Below, piece by piece: positions 24,001-35,204 of a stretch of DNA of 64,000 bases; the first letter of the stretch is position 1, and every line of letters begins with the position of its first letter. The translations under genes were made by a program, and so were the position numbers. The DNA is from Lasiodiplodia sp. COLG20. Taxonomy: Eukaryota; Ascomycota; Dothideomycetes; Botryosphaeriales; Botryosphaeriaceae. The stretch spans positions 248,001 through 312,000 of the forward strand of contig VNWV01000017.1 of NCBI GenBank assembly GCA_009801085.1, given 5' to 3'. The notes under the pieces were generated by a model, which saw only the letters and a program-made list of their open reading frames with translations, ran no database searches and was not told the origin of the DNA.

Positions 24001-25292
24001 ACTCGTCTTTGCCATCCATCCGAGCGGTTAAATGTACTTCCAACTTAAGTTTGGTAGATGTGAATGCCATTTTCACTCGGTCGACAAGGTCTGGTCTCAA
24101 CGGCACAGTTGTAAAACTTCCCTGGCGTCCGTCCAGATTCGATAGAAGCTCCTTATCGTATCGGGGAGCTTACAATGGCATCCCAGACTGGTTCTTTCCC
24201 CCATATCCGGGTTCAATCGATGACTCTGGTGTCGACCAGCTCGGTACGCTGTATGGTACATCTCTTTGGCCGGCAGTTGGAATAAGCGCAAACATGTTTG
24301 AGCTTCTAGCAACCTATGGAGAATACCAAATGCACAACCTGACGAGGCCTTTAGATCCCGAGTGGCTACGGGAGGCGGCTGAACAAATGCTGACAGCCTA
24401 CCAGACGGAGATTATAGTTGAGATGAGGTCCTTCATGACCAACTTCACGCAGATGCCGAACGCAACTGTCACTCGGCCCGGCACCCTCTCCATGCACCGC
24501 CCTCGCATACGCCAGGATCTCCGAACTACCATCATTCTTGAATCACTTCTCGGAACTGTCTTGTGTTGCGTTGTCTGGATATTTTTCCGATTTTCAGGTC
24601 CAGCTCTTCTGCCGAAAGAGCCAGACTCCATCGCAGCCCGGCTTTCTCTGCTCGCAGGTAGCCGGCTTGTGCAAAGACTACGGGAAGAGAGCCCAGATTC
24701 CGCAGGAGCCAAAGAATCCGAGATATTCTTGGAGAAGGCTCAACTGGGCTGGTGGAAAACGAAGTCCGGGAACACTGCTCGATGGAGGTGGGGCATTGAC
24801 ATTGGTGACGGTGTGGTTCGAAGGAACTGGGACGATCCGCCTGATCAAGAAGATGATCCAGTTAGGCCGCATTCCAGTGAAAATAATTGTTTATCGACGA
24901 ACGTTGGAGACGGGAACGCATCGCAGCGGGATGAAGAACCACCGTTGGAAGACCACGAATGCCAGAAAGACCATGAAGAACATCCTCAAAACAGCCAACC
25001 AGATATCACTGAGCCCGGAACGAGCTGGAGCTTGTCCGTCGGCCCTTCACTTCATCGTAGCTCTTTGGCTCTGTCCGAAGACCTGACATCGTCTCGGCTA
25101 TACCGTCCTCCATCAACGCATCAAAGTCCTACGGATCTGCCGTCTACCGATGATCCATCACATACACCCATGCAGCTATCTCCTTTGTCTCTTGGCACAT
25201 CATTCCGCTCATACTTTGACGATGAAGACACTGGCCCCCGCGCAGTATCACCAGAAGAATTTGAAGATCGACCCACAAATCGGCAACAGTGA
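21071..25292 (+). CDS. Large DUF3433-type multispanning membrane protein, possibly frameshifted
   Basis: About 1,385 codons. The protein is two DUF3433-like halves. Each has a TM pair, a P-W-x-x-M segment, S-L-x-L-x-Y-I and a following hydrophobic stretch, separated by long N-glycosylatable extracellular loops. The first half opens MRISFPSFRTVLKTA. A 65 nt intron (23477-23541) joins the second and third frames cleanly. An earlier break lies near 21545-21565: the frame ending GDAVAATNS-stop passes to one reading LLTYVELFAEV. Either one base is missing inside a membrane helix, or a 41 nt intron (21505-21545, poor GTTCCT donor) is used; the frameshift fits the family hydrophobic pattern better. 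Four or more TM segments lie at 22630-22680, 22980-23030, 23100-23160 and 24535-24600. The C-terminal 200 residues are acidic and disordered. Function is unknown. Confidence 0.72.
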
Positions 25293-25885
25293 GCTTTCAG
25301 AGTTCAATACTTTCTACAATCAAAGTACTATCTTCGTCTACTATCTTCTTTCCTATTTACTCCGAAATTTGAGCTTGAACGGGCTGTTGCCTTGGCCTGC
25401 ACTGGCGCCTTGCTCTGCCGAGCAATCCCCTCTTTGAGCTTTGCAATATGACGGCCACTGTTTCCTCTCCTCAATCTGTTGTATATTGATAGTTGTTTAC
25501 TCACTAAAAAAGAAATTTAAAACAATTGTTCGAGACGCGAGGACATTCCAGTTACATGCACAGCTGGTTTGGTATTTTGTAGCACGGCCTTCAAATAATA
25601 TTCCGGTCTTCGAGATGGAATAAGTCCATCTAATCAAAGGGAGATAATTTCTGGTGTCGTACTTTTGCATGTTGCGTGAAGTTCTGGAACTGGGATGCCT
25701 TGCGTAGCGGGGCGCTGCTGCCTTCGGCTACGGCTCGGCGGCTTATGCTGCCTAACAATCCCTGCTCTGGCTCACCTATTTATTGTGTGCTGCGAGACTC
25801 GTTGCCACATACCCGTACCTGCCAGCTGAAACATATGCGAATAAAGTTGCGCATTCACCACAAACACACTCTGCTCTTCAGCGTT
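25293..25885. other. Intergenic region, 0.6 kb
   Basis: This is a spacer between the DUF3433-type gene and the F-box gene. An open frame continues upstream of 25886 in phase with the F-box gene, but it has no protein-like composition, so I treat it as leader. Confidence 0.45.
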
Positions 25886-27364
25886 ATGGCAGGTCCAGGT
25901 GCGGCACGATTTCCATGTTACTACACGGTCGATTCACAACCATCGATTTCCGAGAACGTCAATGGCACAACTAAGGTCGACTTCATTCCCCTCTTCCGCG
26001 ACCTCAATACGTCATATGGTACATTTGAGCTCTATCAAAATATCGGCTTCCAGCGCCCATGCAAGGACTATTCTTTGGAAGAGCTGAGGTTGATTGACTA
26101 CGCTCAGACTGGGGCTGCAGTTCCTACGCCTGAACAGGCCGCGTCGGACTCCATCGAAAACGATAAGGCTGGACCGAATTCCCCGAAGGTCGCGTCACTC
26201 GAGTCGCTTCCCGAAGAGCTCGTCACCGAGATCGCACAGCGGATCGGCTTAAACGACTTGAGATCATTGCGTTTGGCGAGCCGGAGGCTATCGAAGACGT
26301 CCTTTTACGTCTTTGCGCAACGCATCCCATCGGCGCACTATGTCACCCTTACAGAATCTGGGCTACGCTCGTTTCTCCCGCTATCTCAAAACTATGACCT
26401 CGCTAGCCGGATATCAACAGTCAATCTCTGGTCTCCATTCCTTGTTGCAGAGGCCGAGGATTCTGACCAGGAACACGTATGCTACAAGGACCCGAGGCTG
26501 GCCGATTGTCCGATTCGCGTCCAGAAAAGCCTTGTCAGGGGCCAGTCGGAGCTGCACATCAGTCTGTTATCAGAGATCCTCGCTAATCTGAGAAACCTGA
26601 GACGTGTGAAGCTTCGAGCCTTCCCAGTAATTACCAGCCGCGATACCATGGATCTAGCCTTTGCTTCTCGGTATCCCATGTCTTCTTGGGCATTTCATTG
26701 CGTTGTGGCCGCGGTTCAGAGAGCTGCCGACCATCTGCCCGAACTTGCCTTCGAGGAAGCGGAACTGTTTAGTCAGTGTGCCTGTAGCGGGAAACTGGGA
26801 AAGCCGCCTCCGACTGATATTTCTCCACTTTCCTGGGAGTTGGAACCTATCTCTGGGCTGAAGAGCCTTGATTTTTGTGTGCGGTCTACCGAACAATGTA
26901 AGTAGCTGGCTGACCCTTCTCCTTCGCGTAAGCCTACTGACTTCGTGTTAGTGGATGGGGCCATCAGGCACCCGTCGATGTTTCGCTACATGCGCGCCAT
27001 CCTGACTGCCGCGGCGCCCGGTCTTGAGAGTCTCTCCCTAACGTCCTCGGATTGCCATCAACGAGAAGTGCTGAACGGAATTCTGGGGGATGGGATGCGA
27101 ATGCCGAAGTTGAAGTCTCTGAGTTTGAGGACGGTCAGAGTGACGTTCGAGACTCTAAAAGCCATCCTGCTCATGCATGAAGCCACGCTTGAAAGTATCG
27201 AGATTCAAGCTTGCCTCTTACAAATGAAAGACTGGCAAGTAGAGGAGATTTGCGAGATAGTGGAGCGACGGGATCGTGAGTTCTTTGTGGTGCACTGTAA
27301 GGGTTACGCGCCTTTTCCGTCGAAGTATGCGGAAGAAAATAAGTGGCTGTTTGATAATCGATAG
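25886..27364 (+). CDS. F-box-like protein with leucine-rich C-terminal region
   Basis: Two exons are proposed: 25886-26897 and 26952-27364 (474 aa); the junction gives TEQ-LDGAIRHPSMF. I chose ATG 25886 (MAGPGAARF) because the upstream in-frame residues look untranslated. After a leader of about 105 residues there is an F-box-like helix bundle: LESLPEELVTEIAQRIGLNDLRSLRLASRRL (given by its ends LESLPEEL and RLASRRL). The remainder has Leu-rich strands typical of degenerate LRRs (LKSLDFCV, LESLSLTSSD, LKSLSLRTV). F-box proteins bind Skp1 in SCF ubiquitin ligases and recruit substrates through the C-terminal repeats. The substrate cannot be inferred. The last exon ends with the charged segment YAEENKWLFDNR. 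Confidence 0.78.
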
Positions 27365-28919
27365 AGGGATTGGTAGATCGTAATCTGGACTCCACATTTT
27401 TGAGAGAATTACACTCATTGCTTGGCTTTCTTGGCGTGCTACGATGGGGGCAAGATTAAGTGCGCCAAGGCGACTTGGCACAACCCCACAATGCCTCCCT
27501 TGCACCCCAGACTTCTGCTCTGACAATAATCAATAAACAGCTTGCACCCTTCGACAGCCGCCAGCGTTATTGCAAGCGCCACCGTTCCCGACTCAACGGG
27601 CGCTGCCCCGGTCAGGGGCTTGCCAGGCGTCTACATGGCGGCATTTAACGGGTTCGATGGTGACGGGTAGATCAATGCTTGGTACTGGCCCAAATCTGCC
27701 TCACGTTTCATTTCGGCCGTCGACGTGTCTGGCCACTGCGTCACCGCTCGTCTCCAGCCCACCGGCCTGAAACCCTGTCCTTATCGGCGTTCTAGTCAGA
27801 CCACTCGCGAGCAGATCCAGCCCGATTCGGCACGGCTCCACGAATCAAGCACTATGACGCATCGGCCTGTTTAGGCCCACCTCCAAGGGTGGTCGCTGAT
27901 CGAAGACGCTCGGCGCGGGCCGCGGAGTCCGGTTCTGTCACCCATCCGTCAGCTCCAGCAGTCCCAGAGAGCACGTACAGGAGACAGCGCGCCGCATCTA
28001 CGTTAGATGACCAAACTCTGTATGGGCTAACATAGCCTTCAGCTTTGCATCAAAACTAGCTCGCAGTCAAGAATTTTACCCCGCGGCACAGCCACGAAAA
28101 TACCCTGCAAGCAAGCGACCGGCATGCGAAGGCGCCATCGGTTATATGTGACAGATACGCCATCTTCTGCAGAGGCCTAGTGCAAACGACACTGGCTGCA
28201 TTCCATGCGTCCAACCACTGGATACCTGATGGACGAAAGCAGCCGCGATCCGCGGGAACCGCTCCCCCCTTGACACATGCGGACGAACATCCAATCACAC
28301 CCCATCGCATCGCCATTTCTCCCGCTTCCCCCCTTCGCCGGCTTTCTAACAATAGGCCGGAGGTGATAGTGGCGCATGCAAGCCGTGTCGTCGAAGCCGG
28401 CTCGAGGTCTGGCTCTATCAGCCGCACATTCCATGGCGATAGCGAGAGTAGTTCCCACAGCGTCCCGCGAACACGAGGAATTCCAACACCCATGACTGGA
28501 TGAAACACAGCACCGGTCACGTCATCGACGAGCTTATCCAGCGGGCCGACGAAGCGCGACAGTCCCTGCCTCAGTTGTCGCCGCGCGTCCTGATCGGCCC
28601 CCTGGTTTGATGCCAGATCCGCCAAATTCCGCACCCCGGCCCGGCGAGCGAGACTCCAGCCTACCGAAATGCAGCGCACCCCTTCTCTGCACAGCCCTGC
28701 CGAGCGCAGCAGGATGGCGAGAGTCAAAAAATTAAGCTTGGCGAATGACCACGCGCTGGCCCAGACTTCCTGGAATTCTTAACATTCCCCCTCGCGCCGC
28801 GCTCGCGTTCTCGTGTCTCGTCACTACTACCATCGCCGACTATGGTGGTTATTTGCCCTCGAGCAACACGAAGACTCCGGATTTTTTTTGCCTGAATCAA
28901 AACAACTAAGCAGCCGAGG
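27365..28919. other. Intergenic region, 1.55 kb
   Basis: This is GC-rich flank before the glycosyltransferase gene. A 223-codon minus-strand frame (28056-28727) has no intron signals, motifs or plausible composition, and I do not support it as a gene. No RNA gene was recognised. Confidence 0.4.
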
Positions 28920-30748
28920 ATGCATGTCATGCCGCTGTCGACAAAACCCAAGTGGATGCGGGGACACCGGTCCATGCCTTTCTACATAGCCTGCGCCTCA
29001 GCCGTTGTCGCTGTGTTGATATTCTTTGCGAACGCACTTCCCCGTCGACTAGCTTCACCGGACAGGCCCGCGCCATGGAAACATCTCTGGGGCCAAGGGT
29101 CCACTTGGCATTTCGAACCCATCCGAGACTCCAGAAATCTTGGGTTGACGGATGAGCAATGCGACGTTCGCCCGCCCGGAAGACTTCAACAAAAGATACT
29201 GGCTGACTGTCTCGCCAGATTGCCTTCCCAAAGCTCTATACAGAGATCAATCGTGCCCACGACCGCTTTGGCCCCAGTTCCATCAAGCAGGACCAGGTCA
29301 AGATATATCGCGAGCGCAAGCCATGGGCGCACGCGCAAATCCACGTCCTCATCCACACCGGCCAGGTACATACATCATTCGCTCGGCAAACCCCTCCCCA
29401 GTCCTGGGCCCCCCATGTTGACCACACCCGCAGCTCTACATCATCGACTACATGCAAGGCGCCAGCAACGTCGCGCGCGGCTATGCCGGCCTGTCCAGCC
29501 TGTACCGCGCGCTGATTGCCGTCGACGACCCGACGACCATCCCCAACGTCGAGTTCATCCTCGACATCGAAGACACGCCGGTTCTGGACGCGCCGGCCGA
29601 CCGCATCGTGTGGGCCTGGAACCGGCCGATGAAGAACCTCAACACCTGGGTTGCGCCGGACTTTGACGGTTGGGCTGTGAGTAGTAGTAGTAGTCCAGAT
29701 GCGCCCTGCCCCATCCCATCCCCCATCCCCGCCAGCGCCGCCCCCCCAGTCCCCCCATCCCCAACACTTATCACCATCGCCACGGTTTCCCCCGCAAAAT
29801 AAACAAACAAACAACATTCCCCACGCCCCCCACCCCACCCCACCCCCACATTCCCGAACCACCAACCACTAACCACATCAACACCACAGTTCCCCAACCC
29901 CGACCTCGGCTCCTACATCTCCTTCCGCGACCGCCTGCGGCACATCGAGGAGCCCTTCGCTCTCAAAATCCCAAAGGCAGCCTGGCGCGGCAACATCAAC
30001 AACGGCGTGCGCGAGGCGCTCATGGCCGTCGTCAACAACTCGGCGTCCGACGATTGGGCCGACGTCGCGACGATGAAGGGCCATCGCCTGCACATGGCCG
30101 AGTTCTGCAAGTACATGTTCGCGATACACACCGAGGGGATCGCGTGGAGCGGAAGGTTGCGGTACCTGCAGAATTGCGAGAGTGTGGCGGTCGTGCATCA
30201 GCCGTTGGAGTATCAGGCGCATTATTATGATTTGCTTGTTGAGGAGGGGCCGGAGCAGGTGAGTGTTTTTTTTGGTTCCGTGGTCGTGGGGCGTGGGGCG
30301 TGGGGCATGGGTATCCCGGGCGGGGCGTCGTGGCGGCGGTGGTGGTCCCTGGTACTTAATGCAATACAAGGCTGACCCAGCAACAACAAAACAGAACTAC
30401 ATCGCCGTCCGCAACGACTTCTCGGACCTCGAAGAAAAAATCAAACACTACCTCGCGCGGCCCGCCCTCGCCGAGCGCGTCGCCAAGACCTCGGCGGCCA
30501 CTTTTCGCGACCGATACCTCACCCCGGCCGCCGAGGCGTGTTACTGGCGCCGCATGATTCGCAGCTGGGCCGACTGCCAGGCCTTCAAGCCCGAGCAGTA
30601 CGACGACGTGCGCCAGCCGGACGGAAGCGTGTGGAAGAGGCAGCGCGGGGTTGATTGGGAGGCGTTTTTGGTGAGGGATCCCGGGTTTAAGTTGGAGTTT
30701 CCGGGGAAGGAGAAGGAGAAGGATGGCAGGGGCGAGGATGGGAGGTGA
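28920..30748 (+). CDS. GT90 (CAP10-like) glycosyltransferase, type II membrane protein
   Basis: Five exons are proposed, all phase 0: 28920-29165, 29219-29365, 29434-29676, 29890-30258 and 30395-30748 (452 aa). A single N-terminal membrane anchor (residues about 20-38) follows a short basic cytosolic tail, which suits a Golgi type II enzyme. The GT90/CAP10 pattern is clear: LTDEQCD followed by AFPKLYTEI across intron 1, then DIEDTPV, AWNRPM, WRGNINNGVREAL, HRLHMAEFCKYMFAIHTEGIAWSGRLRYL and HQPLEYQAHYY. CAP10 enzymes of this family transfer xylose to capsule or glycan mannose in Cryptococcus; homologues occur widely in ascomycetes with unknown acceptors. Intron 3 (213 nt) is long and C-rich. 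There are two in-frame ATGs close together (28920, 28929); either could be used. Confidence 0.9.
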
Positions 30749-31480
30749 GAGCGAATCCGAGGTGGGTTCTGAAGTTTGGATGAGCGTGTGACGTGTTTTT
30801 TTTTTTTTTTTTTTTGGTTCAACCAAGGATTGGGTGGCCTCGCTGTTGATGTCACTGGCTGATCACGAGAGAGGCTGGTTATCCCTCCTTTGCCAAGTTG
30901 GGGGCGTGTGTTCAATTTGTGTTACAGGGATTTCGGAAAGAAAGAAGATCTACCCACCCTTCACGAATAATACTGGCAAGGCGACGACAAGTGAGAATAA
31001 ATCTAGATATACCTTCTTATCATATATTACTAGATGAATAATAGTATATGGTTTCAAGGTTGTCCTGAAGAATTGAAGCAGTGGCGATTGTGTCGTTTGT
31101 CAAGGGCGGCCCAGTGGAACATCAAACATGGAAACAGGAATGTAGGTGTTCTCTGTGCGTGGCAGCACGGGCTCATCTGGAGCGGTTAGTGAACTGATTG
31201 GAGATGGTCCTAAGAAAGCGAGGTGTAGTCAAATGCAATCGGATATCTGCATAATTCTCCGTCGTTGCTTTGGTATAAGGCATCTAAGGCCTGACTCGCT
31301 GACACTTCTCTTCCGTACTACAATGTCACCATCAGAAGGCTGGCATGCAAGGGTCTGAACAGTAGGCTCCAACGTGTGATTTTGATGTCGCCAAGGTAGC
31401 AGATACACATGCAGGATCTGAGTATGTCCATTTATGAAGGTCATGCGAGTCCACTGTTGTCGGTGCCATATCCTTGAACG
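30749..31480. other. Intergenic region, 0.73 kb
   Basis: This spacer contains a T-run (about 30797-30816) after the glycosyltransferase stop, probably in its 3' region, then AT-rich sequence. No gene is seen. Confidence 0.45.
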
Positions 31481-33444
31481 ATGATGATGGCTGTCTTAAT
31501 TGTTCTCATTTTTGGTTTCTTACTTAGGAGAAGCTCCTTTGTGCAAGCATATGATCCGATCAAAGACCAATGCATGCGTTGGCACCATCAGTGTAAGCAA
31601 TGAATTAATTCAGAGAGCGAAAGTACTAATATCTTATCGGTCCAGCCACCGTCAAGAATGGATTCCTTTACATAGACGGGGGTGTAGAGATCTTCAAGAA
31701 ACCTGGGGAAATTGTTTTGGGATATAGTAAGTTTCCTGCAACAAATAGTCGAAAGAGCAGCGCGAAAGCTGACCTTTCGAAATCCAGACCAAAAACTGCT
31801 GCGCATAGACGTCAGGGATTCATGGAGTCGGAGGGACAACACGACGAGGTATTCAAGTATCGACAAGTGCGTCATCGACCCTAAGCCCCCGAGTCTTGTT
31901 CGAGGAGCGCTGTATCAAGGCCCCCTAAACGATAACAGGCTATATACGTACGGTGGCACCACGTTTCTGGGCAATACTTCTTTTCCCAACTGGACTCCGC
32001 AAATCTCAGAGTCCTCTACGATTTGGGCTACGGTACTTCCGCAGACACCTGGTCTAGTTATGATATCAAAGACGTAAGTCATTTATCATTCGTTTATGGA
32101 TTCCCACTAATACTTGTTGAAGAGTGCTCCTCGGAGACCGAATCGTGGATCCTATGCTGAGGCTTCCGCACTCGGCCTAGCATTCTATCTCAACGGGCAG
32201 CTCGATGCCGGATCTTCTCAAGATACTTCCTTGCTGGGTAATGCAACGCAATACCTAGACGGCATGGTCATCTTCAATACTGTCAACAATTGCGCTATGA
32301 ATGTTACTACGGTCTCTCTGGGAAGACCCCGGGTGGCTGGTGGCCTGGTGTACATCGAGGGTGTTGCAGCGAATGGCGTTCTCGTAGCGGTTGGTGGGAT
32401 GCAACACGCAGACGCGGGCACTCGCAACGAGCTTGTAAGCGAGGAAAGACGAACTTCTCCCTACATCAGCTTACTTTATCAGATAAGCTTCGACCATGTA
32501 CATCTCTGTGACGATTTCACGAAGAACTCAACCTGGTACCGTCAATCAACAACTGGAGACACACCGCCTGCCCGATCTGATTTCTGTATGGTGGAAGTCT
32601 CTGCCTCCGATAAGTCGAGCCACAACATGTATGTAATACAGTTGGTGCACGCCTTTCCATACTGACTCGATCAAGTTATATGTATGGTGGTATCGACATG
32701 ACAGGCGAGAACCCCAAGATGTTCAACGACGTCTACATATTGTCCTTACCATCATTTACTTGGACCCGTACCTACAGCCCCGGAAACAGCTCCCGCAGGG
32801 GCCATACTTGTCACATCACCAAGGATCGACAAATGCTCATCGTCGACGGTTCAGTCGACTCCAGCTTGTACGACATTGAGACAACAGCCCAGCAGGTCAA
32901 CCTCAGCGACGTTACATGCGCCGGACACTTGGATGACATGGCGGTGTTGGACTTGACGACACTGCAATGGAGCTCAATGTTCAATCTGCCGGAGTATTCC
33001 TACGAGGTACCTGATGCCGTCATGTCCAAAATAGGAGGAAGTGGGAAGGGTGGCGCAACAATGACTGCCCCGGTAGGCGGGTTCGCTGAAGCTGCTGTGT
33101 CCCATATGTTTCATCCGAGGCTCATGATGTCGCAGAACACAACAGCTGAGAAGAACAAGCACCATGTTAGCAGGACAAGTATCATTGCTGGAACTCTTGT
33201 GGGTGGCCTTTGCGGACTTTGCGCGTTGATCGGTTTCATTTTTTACATGCTCCGAAGGAAGCGACTCAGGGCGAACGAAGGTGCAAGTGGAGTCATTGCA
33301 AAGACAACTACCCATGCAAGTTCAGAGATGACCAACGAGTCGATGATTCAAGAGATAGGAGGCGCTAGTCGAATGCCGGAGACGGCAGTTGATATTCCGG
33401 TGCAGGAGCTTCACGCACGTGAAGCAAGAGCTGAATTGGAGTAG
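31481..33444 (+). pseudogene. Kelch-repeat membrane protein with one apparent frameshift
   Basis: Six exons are proposed: 31481-31592, 31646-31726, 31788-32073, 32123-32434, 32483-32628 and 32676-33444. After a signal peptide (start MMMAVLIVLIFGFLL) the protein reads DPIKDQCMRWHHQSTVKNGFLYIDGGVE, the standard opening of fungal kelch membrane proteins (given in two parts: DPIKDQCMRWHHQ, STVKNGFLYIDGG). Kelch strands follow (LYTYGGTTFLGNTSFP, GVLVAVGGMQ, YMYGGIDMTG, MLIVDG). One TM helix (about IIAGTLVGGLCGLCALIGF) leads into a basic cytosolic tail. Within exon 3, near 32021-32030, the family pattern 'IW-A-Y-G-T-S-A-D-T-W' is split between two frames, as if one base were missing. No intron of workable size fits. 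With one base restored by count the protein would be 568 residues long. It could be a true lesion or an assembly error. Confidence 0.75.
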
Positions 33445-34178
33445 GGCCAAGTGGACCATGTAACACTCATTTGAAGGGCGAAATATCAAATCGAGCTTAG
33501 ATTTAGCTGATTTACATCCATCCCTCGTTTACAGCACGATGGCGATCTTTGACCTCTTCTATTCATTAGCACATCAGATTATAGCACACTTAACTACGCT
33601 GGAGATGATAGGGATAGATAGGTGCCTGAATGGCTCCTTACTCATTGCGTCCAAAATGTAGTTGTATAGCAGACCATACAACGAAAGTTTAGTCAGCAGC
33701 AGGCATTTCCGGGCGAATTCCGCACGGTTAGTCATCATCAACCGCTTGACATGTCAGCTTTTTAATGCCCAGATCCGCTCCAACTTGTGGGCTGTCAACA
33801 AATTCGTGGTATAGTTCCACATTTCTTTTTTAAGTTGAACGAAATTACACATTTCAGTTCAAAAGACCTCTGGACGAGGCATTGATCGAACCCTTTACAT
33901 CCTCATATGGAGTCCTTGCACTGCTCGTCCTACAATTATTGAGGGGGCAGCAGTGTGGAGGTTCTCGTACCTGTTTCAGCAGTAATCTATTAATTTGGAA
34001 TAGACGATTACCAACACGCTGATAAAGCTCGGCATTTAATAACTCCGTAGTACCCGTAAGCTTATTTCACCCTCTCGACCGAGGTAATTAGCGTATCTTA
34101 AATCTCACTTCCCCGCGTTGGAATACTACATACATATCCAATTCTACCTACACTGCCCACCAACTCTATCCTGCAACC
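33445..34178. other. Intergenic region, 0.73 kb
   Basis: AT-rich spacer between the kelch gene and the hydrolase. Nothing was recognised apart from short AT-rich runs. Confidence 0.45.
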
Positions 34179-35165
34179 ATGCCGCAATTCAACCCCGACG
34201 ACCTCTCCCGCTTCGACAAATTCCGCATCTTCCGCGCAACCTACAAAACCGTTTCCGACCACGCGCTCACAACCGACGTCCTCGTCCCCGCCCACCTCCT
34301 CGACACATTCCAGCCATCCAACCCCCGTCCCCTACTACTCCGCTTCCACGGCGGCGGCCTGATCGCCGGCTCGAGCCTCTTTCCCGACTTCTTCGCACCC
34401 TGGCAACTGGCCCTCGCCCAGCGCCACTCCGCCATCATCGTCAGCCCCAACTACCGCTTACTCCCGGAGTCCTCCGTCGCCGACATCCTCGCCGACATCG
34501 AAGACTTCTGGACCTGGATCCATTCCTCCCTCCCGGACTTCCTCGCGCAGCAAACGCCCAGCATCAGCATCGACACGAGCCGCATCATCACGTCCGGCGA
34601 CAGCGCGGGCGGCTATCTCAGCCTCCAGCTTGGCCTCAGCCATGCAGACCAGATACGCGCGGTGACAGCCGCGTACCCGATGGTCGACGTCAAGAGTCGG
34701 CATTTTACTGAGGCGTACGCGAAGCCCATGTTCGACCTACCGCAGTTCCCGCGGAGCTTTATTGACGAGTACCTCGAGAAAGTGCGGATGGGCGCGCTGC
34801 CGGGGGTCGTGTCGGAGGATGCGCGGTTGGAGCGGGGCCCGTTGATGATTGCGATGACGCAGGATGGGTTTTGTAGGGAGTTTTTTCCGAAGGAGAGGAG
34901 GGAGCTGTTTCCATTGGAGAGGGTGGGGAGCGGTGGGGAGAGGTTTCCGCGGGGCGGCGTGTTTGTTTGGCATGGGAGGCACGATTCGATTGTGCCGGTT
35001 GAGGGAAGTGTGAAGTTGGAGGAGGTGGTGAGGAAGGTGGATCCTGGTGCGAGGTTTCGGTTGGCGCTGCGGGAGGGTGATCATGGGTTTGATGGGGAAA
35101 GCAGTGTCGATGATGATTGGATGTCTGAGGGTCTGAAGGGGATTGTTGATGCGTGGTTGGCTTGA
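34179..35165 (+). CDS. Alpha/beta hydrolase fold-3 (HSL-type esterase/lipase)
   Basis: Single exon, 328 aa, starting MPQFNPDDLSRF. It carries the hormone-sensitive-lipase family motifs: oxyanion HGGG at 57-60, nucleophile elbow GDSAG at 140-144 (Ser142), Asp268 in the WHGRHDS block and His301 in EGDHGFDG. No signal peptide or TM segment is present, so it is probably cytosolic. The family hydrolyses short acyl esters and lactones. Its stop codon lies only 39 bp from that of the convergent amidase gene. Codon choice switches along the gene: the first half prefers C at third positions and the second half G, giving a visible strand-composition change near 34700. Confidence 0.88.
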   Translation: MPQFNPDDLSRFDKFRIFRATYKTVSDHALTTDVLVPAHLLDTFQPSNPRPLLLRFHGGGLIAGSSLFPDFFAPWQLALAQRHSAIIVSPNYRLLPESSVADILADIEDFWTWIHSSLPDFLAQQTPSISIDTSRIITSGDSAGGYLSLQLGLSHADQIRAVTAAYPMVDVKSRHFTEAYAKPMFDLPQFPRSFIDEYLEKVRMGALPGVVSEDARLERGPLMIAMTQDGFCREFFPKERRELFPLERVGSGGERFPRGGVFVWHGRHDSIVPVEGSVKLEEVVRKVDPGARFRLALREGDHGFDGESSVDDDWMSEGLKGIVDAWLA

Positions 35166-35204
35166 TTCATCTACCAAATAATCGCAGTTTTGAGTCCGAA
35201 ATAC

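Noticed and set aside
28056..28727. 223-codon minus-strand open frame
   Set aside because: No motif, no plausible splice sites, biased composition, and it lies in the promoter flank of the GT90 gene.
33880..33930. gatcgaaccc resembling a minus-strand tRNA T-arm
   Set aside because: The flanking bases do not form a T-stem, and no D-arm, anticodon arm or acceptor stem can be drawn.
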